Shown one piece after another: positions 23,699 through 33,829 of a DNA stretch of 64,000 nucleotides; positions within the stretch are counted from its first letter, which is position 1, and each line of letters starts with the position of its first letter. The position numbers and the translations under genes are program-made. The notes under the pieces are model-generated. The model saw only the letters and a list, made by a program, of their open reading frames with translations, was not told the DNA's origin and ran no database searches. Origin of the DNA: Aurifilum marmelostoma (Eukaryota; Ascomycota; Sordariomycetes; Diaporthales; Cryphonectriaceae); contig JAMXSV010000008.1 in NCBI GenBank assembly GCA_027559495.1, positions 2,418,001 to 2,482,000 of the forward strand. The letters run 5' to 3'.

Positions 23699-25108
23699 TT
23701 TGGACTGATATTTCGGAGATTCTGTGTGTTTGCTTTGGGCAGGCGTATATATGAGGAAGTAGAAAAGAACAATCAGCAGCGGTTGCTGAGGACCTGGTGA
23801 CAGAGCCGTTGACTGCTGGGGCAGTGAAACGAGAAAAGAAGCCTCAAGGTTGGTTCACTGAACAAGACTTGCTGTGAGGCTGTACAAATATCTGGAAAGT
23901 GATGGTGAGATTGTTCCTTGTCTGGGAAAAAAGTAAAGTCGAGAATTCCTCGTGGATTTATATTAACCACCCTCGATTCCGCCTCTCGAGTTGGACCGGA
24001 GTTTTGGCTTCATGATGGTGGCCTTGCACATGAGATTCCAACATCTCTCTGTCTCGAAAGATGCTTACTGGGGGCATCTGGCCAAGAGAAACCCGACCGT
24101 TGACCCTCCAGGTCTCGAGGGCGTCGTTTCGGAGCCGACAGCACGAGTGCCAGCCATGCCGATTAACCGACGCTCTGAACGAACAGTCTCGAATTTCTAC
24201 AAAGTCCAATGTTTCAAAAGTAATCATTTCTTACATGCTGGTTCACTGCTGCGATTCAAGGGATCTGGAGCACTCTTTCGTTGGAGGTGTCGGCAGGATC
24301 TCGAGACCCGGCCCGGCCGCCAACGAGGCTTCCTTGTTCGCTGACCGGTGACCGGGGGTGGGGCTCGTCTGAGTGGCTGCCACCCTCTTGTTCCGGCTGT
24401 TTCTGGCTGAGACATTTCTGACAGGCCTTGGGTCTTTAGGGAGAGGTATACGCTCGTATTGAAACATGTTTGCGCAACCCAACATTATTTTGTGGCCCCT
24501 CGCCGTTTCCGCGGCGTGAGAGTGATGTGGTGGCAAGGATGGACGCATATTGGTGTCAGCCATGGCGACGGAGTGTACATCCAACCTCACCACAATCAAG
24601 CTGGACTAATCTCCAGTTCTGAGGTAGAATGGCAGCCGAAGGGGTCTGGTGATAAATGAAATGAGAGGAGAAAGAGCCAAAACAAATATATAACAAGGTG
24701 TTCCAAATGACTATGAATCCGCCGACTGGGCATTGGTAGTCATACGGGATACAGAAACCGACATGCTCATTGTCTCAGTACTGCAATCAAGAGAAAAATA
24801 AGATGGTCCTTACGGGTTGTGACTTTTTCGCATTGTCCTTTCTGGGAATCGAAATGACCATGGCCTGGGAATGGAATCAATCAATCAACCGAGTGGTGTG
24901 TTAGTCGGGCCCGGTCCAACCGGAGTCAACCGGAGAAAATATGGGTCCCTTCCCGTGATTTTGGGCCGGGGACCACCTTCCGCGGCCAGCGGTCCCGTCC
25001 AATTAAAGTTTCGTCCTGCTCACGTCATAGTCCATCAGACCCCCTGAAAACCTGACCAGAATCGGGCCTCCCTTCTCTCCTCTCCCTCTCCCTCTCGCGC
25101 CAGATGCG
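23699..25108. other. divergent intergenic between secreted protein and methyltransferase
   Basis: Contains the promoters of both genes. A CT-rich tract immediately precedes the methyltransferase start (about 25071-25097), a common fungal core-promoter feature. No gene seen. Confidence 0.55.
23746..23751 (-). promoter_or_regulatory. TATA box of the secreted protein gene
   Basis: TATATA about 50 bases upstream of the start codon of the secreted DPBB protein, the only clean TATA motif close to its start. Confidence 0.35.
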
Positions 25109-26462
25109 ATGCACTACATTCGCTTGATGAGACCGCCGTCTCTCGACGACGAGAGAAATCGTCTCAAGCTTGTCCTGGTCATCACTACAGACCTGGGCGA
25201 CTCCCTGCTCTGTCCAGACAAGCCTGTGCCCATCTCCGTCTATGCCTTGCAGCCCGATGGAGCAGCTGTCAGGTTTGACGACGGAAAGAGCTGCTGGAGC
25301 GCTGGCATGCGGGTTCTCAAGCTCGACCTGCCGATTCCTGTGAAGGCTGGGCCGCAGCAGCAGAAGAAGCAGCTTCGGAGCAAAGATGAGAACGACGGCA
25401 GCAGTCCGACAAGGATCAGGATCGTTGCGTCCCGCAAGCTTTTAGGCCCTCCAGATGCTGCAGAGATACCTTTTGACGCAGAAGGTCGCATCTTTGGACT
25501 GTCTGTCCCATTTCCCAAGCATGGCCAGGAGGCTTGCTACACGGCCACGAGGGAGCTGATGACGCGCGTCGATGACACGACTGCCGTGCTCGAGATCGAT
25601 GAGGAGATAGGCGAGAGCATCGATCGCCACGTGTGGGATGCTGGCGTGGTCACGACAGGTTTGATTTTCGACATGTGTGGCAACCCTAGCGAAGATAAAA
25701 GGGAAACAAGATGGGGGAGGAAGATGCCTCTGCTGCGGGATATGCTGCACTCTGTCTCGCCCAAGAGCCCACTGAACATCATCGAGCTCGGCTGCGGTGT
25801 CGGCATACTTGGTATTGGGCTTTCACAGGCTTTATGTGGACGGTTTTTTCAGCAAACAAGGCATGGAACCCCGCCAGAACCTACAGACACCAGAATTCCC
25901 GAAGAACTGCACACCGACGTGCCCCCAGAGCTCGCCCATCGTGCGTGTTCTTTTAACCGACCTACCAGATGCCGAGGAGCTGACGAGAGGCAACATCATC
26001 TCAAGCAAGCGCGAACAGAGATACGAAACCACCTCGTATCTCGATTTCGAGAGCCTAGATTGGGACGACGGCAGGGCAGGCACGCTGGGTCCCCGGGCCG
26101 GCGCCACCAGCTGGGACCTCATCATCATCTCCGACTGCACCTACAATGTGGACATGCTGGCAGCGCTGGTCGGGACCATATCGGCACTGCACAGTTCCTC
26201 GGTCGCACTGGCTGGTGGTGAGGCTGAGGCTGGGCCCAGGGTTATGCTGGCCACCAAGCCTCGGCACTCGTCGGAGAAGGCACTCTTTGAGCTGATGAAG
26301 GGCGATAGGTGGGTCATCCTCGAGACCGCGAGCCAGCCACTTCCACTCCTGGGACTGGATGATGAGCAGGTGGAGGTTTATCTCTTTGGCAGATCTTTTG
26401 AGAAGGCTGGTTACAAGAAGAATTCTGCGCCGCAGGGTTCGAAGCGGCGACGGCTGGGATGA
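25109..26462 (+). CDS. S-adenosylmethionine-dependent methyltransferase, Methyltransf_16 type
   Basis: The protein starts MHYIRLMRPPSL and contains the seven-beta-strand core: motif I NIIELGCGVGILGIGL, post-I LLTDLPDAEE, and WDLIIISDCTYN with the D-x-x-Y of the lysine/N-methyltransferase (METTL21/EFM-like) group. Such proteins usually modify translation factors or chaperones; the target here is unknown. The frame changes between motif I and the LTDLP strand. Either an 88-base intron 25843-25930 (GTTTTT...CAGAG) joins ALCGR to SPIVRVLLTD (421 aa), or one extra T in the T6 run 25844-25849 breaks a continuous frame with a roughly 40-residue loop (450 aa). The intron gives typical family spacing but its donor is poor. 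The tail KRRRLG is basic. Confidence 0.85.
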
Positions 26463-27381
26463 GACGCAGAGAGGGGTCCGGAAGCCATGGGATCATCTCC
26501 TCGCGTCTTGGACTGCCGGAAGACTGGAGAAGACGACCAAGTTACACGTCACTGTCGTGTCATCTGCTCTAGGACTTCATCTGGACGCCTTTCTGGGGCG
26601 GTGAAGATTCACGGCAGACTGGCATCCATCTTCATCAAGAAGTTGAAAACCTTGTCGACGCGGAACAAGGACTTATACCATTGATGCCTCGCCTGCCGAG
26701 ACAAAGCATAGTGGCTCTTGTGCAAAGCAACTATGAGAGGCTGCATTGGGTGTGCCCAAAAAAGAAAAGAAAGAAGAAAAAAAAACCTCGACCCCTACGT
26801 CCTATTTTCAGCACGGGGCCAGGACTCGGGCGGGCTCATAGTAATTTCATAAGGCGACTCAGCACTGTAGAGCCATCACTCCTGGTCGGTGTCTCTAGAG
26901 ATAGCGACGCCGCTAACAACCAAAAACAAACAACGAGAGAAGAAAACACTTTCCATCCCTGCCGTGGTTGGAAGACGTTGTTCCTGCAGACGGGAGCTGA
27001 GGAAGATGTCTTGCCAGCGCCCCTGCAAGAAGACCAGTACCATTGACATACCCTAGAAAACACGTATGACCTCTGAAGGAATCGATTTACTGGTCTATAG
27101 TATGCATTCGACGCAGGATCCGACAAGGTCTGGGGGTGAACAAGACACGAGAGGCACCGGTTCGGAGCATCGTCACCGGGTCCGGCTCTCTGCCGGGGAT
27201 AGTATGTTAGTCAGCCTCTTTTTTGTTTATTCATATTTAAATCTATCTACTAGTCCATTCTTGTTCTTATCACCTTCTCCCTTCTTACCTTTCCTTTCCT
27301 TAATTCTTCTTTTTTTAATTGATAGATTTTCATCTGCATGCTACCTCACCAATACGTGCTGATTTCTGCCCCTAAAAAACA
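26463..27381. other. intergenic upstream of the MOSC fusion gene
   Basis: A-rich tract at 26759-26786 and a long pyrimidine-rich stretch at 27208-27330 leading to the MOSC start, likely promoter and leader. No gene seen. Confidence 0.55.
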
Positions 27382-29178
27382 ATGGCATTCGGACCGGAGG
27401 AGATTGATCTGTGGTCGCCCTGCACAAGCGACACCATTCTTGAGGTGCGCTCCGGGAAGCTCAAGAAGTTCAAGGGCCTCAATATCGAGTCTGGGATCGA
27501 CAAGTCCCTCTTGGATGGGCGGGTCTACATCGGTAAGCTGGGCATAGACGGTGACGAACACGATCTGACGTTTCACGGAGGAGTCGACAAGGCTGTCCAT
27601 GGGTGTGAGTTTCCTCATTTATCATCTTCATTCTCTTACTCTTCCTCGCTTTATCCTCCTCCTCCTCCTTGACCAGTACTCACTCACTCACGCTCCTCAA
27701 GACTGCTGCACACACTACCCATCCTGGGCCGCCGAGTTCCCCACCGCCTCCTCCCGTTTCGTCCCGGGCGGCTTCGGCGAGAACCTAGTAACAGCCCACA
27801 TGAACGAGCGCAACGTCTGCATAGGCGACATCGTAGCCATAGGCCCGGACCCGACCACGGGCCCGCTCTTGCAGGTGTCCCTGCCCCGCCAGCCCTGCTT
27901 CAAGCTCAACCACCGCTTCGAGCTCAAGAACTTTGCCCCCAACACGTGGCGGCTGAGCAGGACGGGCTGGTACTACCGCGTGCTCCGCGAGGGCTGGGTC
28001 GGCGCCGGGGACGAGATCAGGCTGGTCGAGCGGCGCCACCCGCGCTGGACCATCGAGCGGGTGCAGGAGTACCTGCACCGCAACACGGGGGTGCTGTCGG
28101 TGAACGAGGAGCTGGCGGGGATCGAGGAGTTTGGCCAGGAGAGCCACGACGCGTTTGCGGGGCGGGTTGCGAGGCAGAAGGCTAAGGAGAAGAGGGAGCG
28201 GGAGGGAGGGGACGAACGGGAGGAGAAGCAGTGGCGGGACTTCAAGATTGTAGAGAAGACGAGGCAGACGGGCCGCATCACCTCGCTTGTGCTCGAGGCG
28301 GTGGAGCCCGCGGCCGAGGCGGCGCTGGACGAGGGCGCGCACGCAAGGATCAGGATCCCCGTCCCGTCCGCGCCGCCCCTGGTGCGCACCTACTCTGTCG
28401 TCTCGGGCGACAAGAACCGGCTCGAGCTCGGCGTCGCCCTGGACGACAACAGCCGCGGCGGGTCGCGGCACCTGCACCAGACGGCGGCCGTGGGCGACGT
28501 GCTGCAGGTCGGCCGGCTCACCTCGATGGCCCTCCTGACCTCTGCGAGCTGCCACGTCTTTGTCGCCGGCGGCATCGGCATCACGGCCTTCCTCCAGCTC
28601 CTCACCGAGCTGCGCCGCTTCAACTTCGCCGCCAGGCTGCACTACGCCGTGCGCTCCGCCGACGACATGCCCTTCCGCGACCGCATCGAGGCGCTGGGGC
28701 CCGACGTGGTCACCGTCTACGACGGCTCCGCCGGCCAGCGGCTGAGCATACCGCACGTCATACGCGACATGCCGTGGAACTCGCGGCTCTACTTCTGCGG
28801 GTCGAGGCGGCTGATGGACGAGGCGCAGCGCGAGACGCAGGCCGCGGGCATCGGGCCCGAGGAGGTGCACTTTGAGGCGTTCTCGGCGGACACGGGCGGG
28901 GACCCCTTCGAGGCCGTGGTGGCCCGCCGGGAGGGGGGAGGAGGAGGTGGTGGTCAGGGTGGGCGGGGACGAGACGCTGCTCGAGGTGCTGCAGAGGAGG
29001 TTTGGGGCGGACGAGGTGCCTTCGTCGTGCGAGGTGGGCAACTGCGGGACGTGCAAGGTCAGGTTGAGGGCGGGGAGGGTGGACCACAGGGGTACGGGCC
29101 TGCCGGAGGAGGAGAAGGGGGGATTCACTTCTTAGCTGTGTGTCTCGGGGCGTGGGGAGGATCACTATTGAGATATGA
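27382..29178 (+). CDS. MOSC + 3-alpha + flavin reductase + 2Fe-2S ferredoxin fusion (two +1 frameshifts)
   Basis: Exon 1 is 27382-27604, the intron 27605-27701 (GTGAGT...CAAG), exon 2 27702-29178. Domain order: MOSC (about 15-180; LTFHGGVDKAVHGY across the intron, RFVPGGFGENLV, QVSLPRQPCFKLNHRF with Cys near 140); 3-alpha domain (WTIERVQEYLHRNTGVLSV, about 190-225); flavin/NAD(P)H reductase (RTYSVVSG, VFVAGGIGITAFL, LYFCGSRRLM); C-terminal plant-type ferredoxin (SSCEVGNCGTC). Bacterial relatives of the MOSC part (YiiM-like) reduce N-hydroxylated compounds; here the electron chain is fused on. Two extra G bases, in runs 28933-28938 and 29117-29122, break the frame. Ignoring both gives 565 aa with all four cluster cysteines (about 517, 522, 525, 553) and the end SLLSCVSRGVGRITIEI. 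Without the second correction the fourth cysteine is lost. Convergent with the MFS gene. Confidence 0.93.
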
Positions 29179-29506
29179 TGAAGATTTGTTCTGGAGCGGT
29201 GGTCGTATGTACATGTCCATGTCCACCCCTGTGGTGGTGGTGTACCACGTTCAGAGTTGAGTTCTTTTCTTTCTTTTTATCCCCCCCCCCTACCTCTTCT
29301 TCTTCCCACTCTCCGCCTCCCCCCCCCCCCCCCCCCACGTTCTTAACATTTACGGCTGCCTATCTTTTCCTCCGAAAAAGGCCCCTCCTGATCTGTTCCA
29401 TGTTGGAAACATGGGCAGGTCCTGGATGACTTGGAGGGCTGCAGCCTCATTCTTCTGCCAAGATGAAGATGTGATCGTGATTAGTTGTATATCCATGTAT
29501 GGTGTG
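29179..29506. other. convergent 3' intergenic with long C tracts
   Basis: Lies between two converging genes, so it holds both 3' ends. It has C10 at about 29281-29290 and C18 at 29319-29336 in pyrimidine-rich DNA; a termination or polyadenylation region is likely. Confidence 0.55.
29319..29336. repeat. C18 homopolymer
   Basis: The longest G/C mononucleotide run in the window, 30 bases after another C10 run, between converging genes. It could form an i-motif or, on the other strand, G-rich structures; its true length may be uncertain. Confidence 0.85.
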
Positions 29507-31267
29507 TTACATGGCATGAGCCACACCATCCGCTCTGGTATCTCGATCATGCTTGATTCCTGATCCCGCGTCGTCAACAGTACTCTGGTCGGTATTGATG
29601 TCCCTATCCAGGGTCTCTGATTCCTCATCCTCCCCTCTTTCGACACTACCCGACCCCTCCACCTTCACCGCCGGCCCCCCACCACCAAACAACCCAACCA
29701 CCACCGCACCCAGCGCCATCCAAACCGCCAAGACCCAAGTCAGCGTGTTCCACCCGGCCCCAGCCATCACGTAGCCCGACATCAGCGACCCCACCGACCC
29801 GCCCAGCGCAAAGGAAGTACAGAACAGCCCGTAGCCCAGCCCGTACACGCCCTTGGCTCCAAACACCCCGGGATTCTTGGCCTCCTCGGCCTCGATGGCG
29901 TATGTGATCTCGGCCATGAGTGGTGTGTTGGAGAAGACGAGGGTGACACCCATCAGGGCTAGAAGCACGCCGAGTAGGATTTTTTGGGGCGTGGTGTCGT
30001 CTGTCACAAAGCGCATGCACACCAGGACGGGGATGGAGGCAGCGAAGCCGGCGAAGGAGGGCCATCTGGCCCCATAACGGTCAGACAGCCAGCCTACCAC
30101 GGGTGATACGAAGCCTGGGATGAAGACGCAAAAGAAGATGAGGCCTGCTGCTGTCGAGTTCCAGTGGAAGGTGGACTTGACGAATAAGGGCAAGACGGTG
30201 TCCCATGAGAACCTGTGATTTTGTTCAGCAATTGAAAATTATAAACGGTTTTGGAATAAACCCAACTCTCGTTGTATCGCTTACATGACGGCAGCCTGGG
30301 TGATGATGCCCCAGTTGGCAGCCAGAATGCGCCTGGATTTGATGAGTTTGAGCTTTGGGTATCTCGCCGTCAGGCTGGTCCTAGTAGTGACAACTGAGGC
30401 TGAAGCTGCTGGTGCAAGAGGTGTGCCTGTGCTGTCCTTGTCATGCCCACCGCTGCCACCAACAAGCCTATCAGCAGGCGGTCCTGCCTCGAGCTTGGCC
30501 TCACCCGTCTCCAGGGCCTTCTCGGGATCCGTGCTTCGTCCTGGTTCAGCATCTTCCTCGTCGACGATCCACTGGCGAGCGACCTTCTTCTCGATGAGGA
30601 CCAGCCTCAGGATCACATCAAGAAAGATACATCCAAAGGCGACATAGTAGACAGCATAGTACCCGCAGCTGGCAAAGACGGCACCCCCAATGGCAGGCGA
30701 GACCAGCAGGCCCAGGGACATGGCGATGGACGAGTACCCCATGGCCATGCCGATCCTGTCGCCAAAGGTGTCGGCCAGCAGGGCGAGCCCGACACTCCAG
30801 ACGATGGCGGCGCTGAAGCCCTGCAGGATGCGGCCGAGGACGAAGAGGGCGACGGTCTGGCCGAGACACAGGAGCAGGGTGGACGCGGCGAGGGCAAGGA
30901 GGCCGATGAGTAAGGGCCAGCGGCGTGACGAGGTGTGGTCTGCGTAGATGCCGACGAGGGGGCTGCCGACAAAGAGGGCGACGGTGTAGCAGGCGAGGAG
31001 GATGGCGTTCCACTGCTGGAGGGCGTCGGTAGGGATGCCGATGCGGTTGGTCATGGCAAAGGGGAGGACGGGGACGATGATGCCGTAGAGAAGGATGTCG
31101 GTGAAGATGGCGATGCAGACGGTGGCTGCTATGAAGGCTCTGGAGGAGCGGAGGGACAGGAGGTAAGGAGGCTTGGAGGGTGTGGCTGGTGTCTTGGAGC
31201 TGGCCGTCAGGAAGCGACCGAGGCTCCTCTTCAAGTGGAAGCCATCATCATCACCACCTCCTGCCAT
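29507..31267 (-). CDS. major facilitator superfamily transporter (vesicular amine/multidrug type)
   Basis: Exon 1 is 31267-30285, the intron 30284-30213 (GTAAGC...CACAG), exon 2 30212-29507, giving 562 aa. Twelve-helix MFS pattern: TM1 AATVCIAIFTDILLYGIIVP, TM2 after QQWNAILLACYTVALFVGSP, the loop-2/3 motif GIYADHTSSRRWPL, TM4 GRILQGFSAAIVWSVGLALL, TM5 MGYSSIAMSLGLLVSPAIGG (motif C type), a long acidic/Ser-rich central loop (about 235-310), then TM7-12 including GWLSDRYGARWPSFAGF. The arrangement fits the DHA1/SLC18-like drug:proton antiporter group; the substrate is unknown. The frame is open upstream to 31357, so a start 30 codons earlier is possible; 31267 was preferred because it gives a usual short cytoplasmic N-terminus. 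No cluster partners nearby indicate a pathway. Confidence 0.92.
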
Positions 31268-32138
31268 GATGACGCCTATGCCTGCCCAGGTGTGGTACGT
31301 CCTGTCTGTCGACCTCGTCCACGATCCCAACTCCGGTTCTTCTCTGACGGCGCTCAAGGCGCAGCACCGAGGATGCTCGAGATTCTGGTCATGAAGCCAG
31401 GAATTATTATTTTATTTGATGATGAAATGTGAGTATTGACTCTCCCAGGTAGAGAGGATTGACCCGGACAAGGGAAAGTGCACTGGCCGAATAGGGTACA
31501 GCATCCCTTCTTATCGCCGGGCGCGATAACGACCAAGAGAGATGGCCGAGCTAGAGTGAGCAAGTACGTGATTTTGCCGGGGCCATTCTCTTGATCGTAG
31601 ACCATAGACGTATATTTCTTAGACGAGACTGAAATTACAAGAATTTTATGAATCAAGACCATCTCTAGATATTCTCCTCCCAAGACCATGTCAAGTAAAT
31701 TGTCCTCCTCACTTGACTGATGATTCATGAACTGTGCTTGTATTTCCGACACTGAAGATGCGTCTTCTGATCTTCTCTGTAGCACACATATACACAAAAA
31801 GGAGGGAGAAATGTTCAACTATGTTACTGTCTTATATTAATTTATACACACGGGCTTAGGTTTATATATACATACATATATATGTTTTCTTGACGACGAG
31901 AGTTGTCCTCGTCATGGTATTCTTTACGCTTAAAAGTGATCGGCTAATAAGAGTGCATCGGCACCGACTCGGCAAACCAAAAAGTAGATGGACCAGAAGA
32001 ACAGTGGGTCCCAGCCAGACTGCGATTTTCTCTACTTGCTACTCTTGCTTGCTACCTCTGTAAGAAGTTCGACTCTTTTCTCTCCATCCTCATCAACAGA
32101 AGAACAATCCTTCAACAACCACCACAACAACAACAACC
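31268..32138. other. divergent intergenic between MFS transporter and RRP7
   Basis: Bidirectional promoter region. TA-rich repeats lie at 31836-31881 and a CAACAA-rich leader (32110-32138) immediately precedes the RRP7 start. No gene seen. Confidence 0.6.
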
Positions 32139-33116
32139 ATGGCACCACCACCAAAAACAATAGGCGACTTCTCAGTCCTCCCCCTATCCATACCCCCCTT
32201 ACCATCCCTCCCCCGCCCGACCACCCACCACCTCTACCTACGCCGCCACCAGCCCAAAACCCCCCGCCCCGACGACGACCGCTGTCTGTTCGCCACCAAC
32301 GTCCCCGTCGACAGCACCGAGCCTCACTTCCGCGCCATCATAGCAGGCCTCGTAGGGGCCGGCAGGTTCGAGTCGGTGCGGTTCGAGGCGGCGACCAGCA
32401 CCAGACCCTCCGTCGCGTCCCTCGAGCCCGCGCAGGCCGCACGCCTGTCCGCCCTGGCCTCGAGAAAGCGAAAGCGCGAGGGCAACGACTCGGCCTCGGC
32501 CTCGTCAGACGACGAAGAAGACAACGAGGAGGAAGAGATCGCCCGGCTCCCCACCACATGGACGCGCCCCCTCCAGAGAAGCGGCAGCACCGCCGTCATC
32601 GTCCTCGCGGACGGCAAGAGCGTCGACCTCGTCCTCAAGGCCGTCGCGAGAACCCACAAGACCAAGAAGTTCCCCGTGTGGGGCGAGGGCGTCCAGGAGA
32701 AGGTGGCCCCGCTGGGCTCGCACTGGCTCCGCGCCCACAACAGGCTCGCCTACCCCCCGCCCGAGCTCCTGCAGCAGTCCGTCGACGCCTTCTTCGCCGT
32801 GTACAACCGGAGGGAGAAGGAGGCCGCGGAGCTGGCCAGGAGGCTGCGCAGCGAGCCCGACGAGGACGGCTTCGTCACCGTCACCAAGGGCGCCAGCCGC
32901 GCCGCGCCCGCGAGGCGGGACGAGGCCGAGGAGGCCAGGAGGAAGATGCTGGAGAAGGAGCAGAGGAAGAAGGACGAGATGGGCAACTTCTACAGGTTCC
33001 AGCTGCGCGAGAGGAAGAAGGCCGAGCAGGCCGAGCTGATCAAGAAGTTCGAGGAGGACCGCAAGAAGGTCCAGGCTATGAGGCAGAAGCGGGGCAAGTT
33101 CAGACCCGAGACGTGA
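32139..33116 (+). CDS. RRP7: ribosomal RNA-processing protein 7
   Basis: Single exon, 325 aa, ATG in an AACCATGGC context. Rrp7 is a nucleolar factor of the 90S pre-ribosome (UTP-C/CK2 module side) needed for 18S rRNA maturation. Visible marks: an RRM-like N-terminal half with CLFATNVPVDSTEPHFRAII and AVIVLADGKSVDLVLKAV; an acidic Ser/Asp/Glu insert (about 118-137); and the diagnostic C-terminal Rrp7 domain with DEDGFVTVTKG, NFYRFQLRERKK and the final KVQAMRQKRGKFRPET. Length is close to fungal Rrp7 proteins. Codon use is strongly GC-rich at third positions, as in its neighbours. It is convergent with the 5-oxoprolinase gene. Confidence 0.96.
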   Translation: MAPPPKTIGDFSVLPLSIPPLPSLPRPTTHHLYLRRHQPKTPRPDDDRCLFATNVPVDSTEPHFRAIIAGLVGAGRFESVRFEAATSTRPSVASLEPAQAARLSALASRKRKREGNDSASASSDDEEDNEEEEIARLPTTWTRPLQRSGSTAVIVLADGKSVDLVLKAVARTHKTKKFPVWGEGVQEKVAPLGSHWLRAHNRLAYPPPELLQQSVDAFFAVYNRREKEAAELARRLRSEPDEDGFVTVTKGASRAAPARRDEAEEARRKMLEKEQRKKDEMGNFYRFQLRERKKAEQAELIKKFEEDRKKVQAMRQKRGKFRPET

Positions 33117-33829
33117 GCTTCTCCCCGGAGCTGGGATGATTTCTGTCCATCGCGCAGTCTGCGCTACAGCCTTGCCAAACGTCGTGAAGAGGCCAGACAT
33201 TGGACTATCGTGAGAAAAACCCTGACAAGGTAAACAATCCTTTTCTTCCCATGACCAACCTTCTTCTGCTTGGCATATGACCATGATGAACGCCGCGGGG
33301 CCAGCAAAGCATCGTCTCCCCCCCATGGGAATCCATACCATGCGGACCCGTCGACGCAGTGACGACGAAAACCGCGTCCACAAACAATCTTCTCAAACCT
33401 GCTGAAGTCAGCCAAACTTATATTTTTTTCCCTCTCGAGGATTGTCTTGTTTAGTTGTCACTCATAAGTTGAGCTAACGTCTTCTGCACTGTTATCAGAG
33501 ATTTCCACGCGATCTAGGCTGGTGTCGTTATAAAACGGCCGTGCATGTGGATGTTTGGGGCCCAGCTCTTCTGAGGAGGCCCCGGGCTAGGATGGACAAT
33601 AGGCCGGGAAAATGAGCTTTTTGAAAGACTTTCCAAGTTTAGATACCCTCACGAGTCAAGACATTGACATGTTAATCTCCCACACACGGGCTGAGAGACT
33701 ACTAGCACCTCATTCTCAACAAGAAAAGAAACGAATACTCAGTCCAGCGAGACAGATTGTGTCCCATGTGATTGCATTTCCTTTCTACATCACTGTACAA
33801 CATGTACATACATATCCTCACACAAATCA
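33117..33829. other. convergent 3' intergenic between RRP7 and OXP1
   Basis: 3' flanks of both genes; no gene or clear repeat recognised. Confidence 0.6.

Noticed and set aside
27785..29128. 447-codon open frame antisense to the MOSC fusion gene
   Set aside because: Low-complexity Arg/Leu/Pro composition; a shadow of very GC-rich third codon positions in the real gene.
32505..33383. Long open frame antisense to RRP7
   Set aside because: Leu/Gly-rich shadow frame; the plus strand encodes a clear Rrp7 protein.
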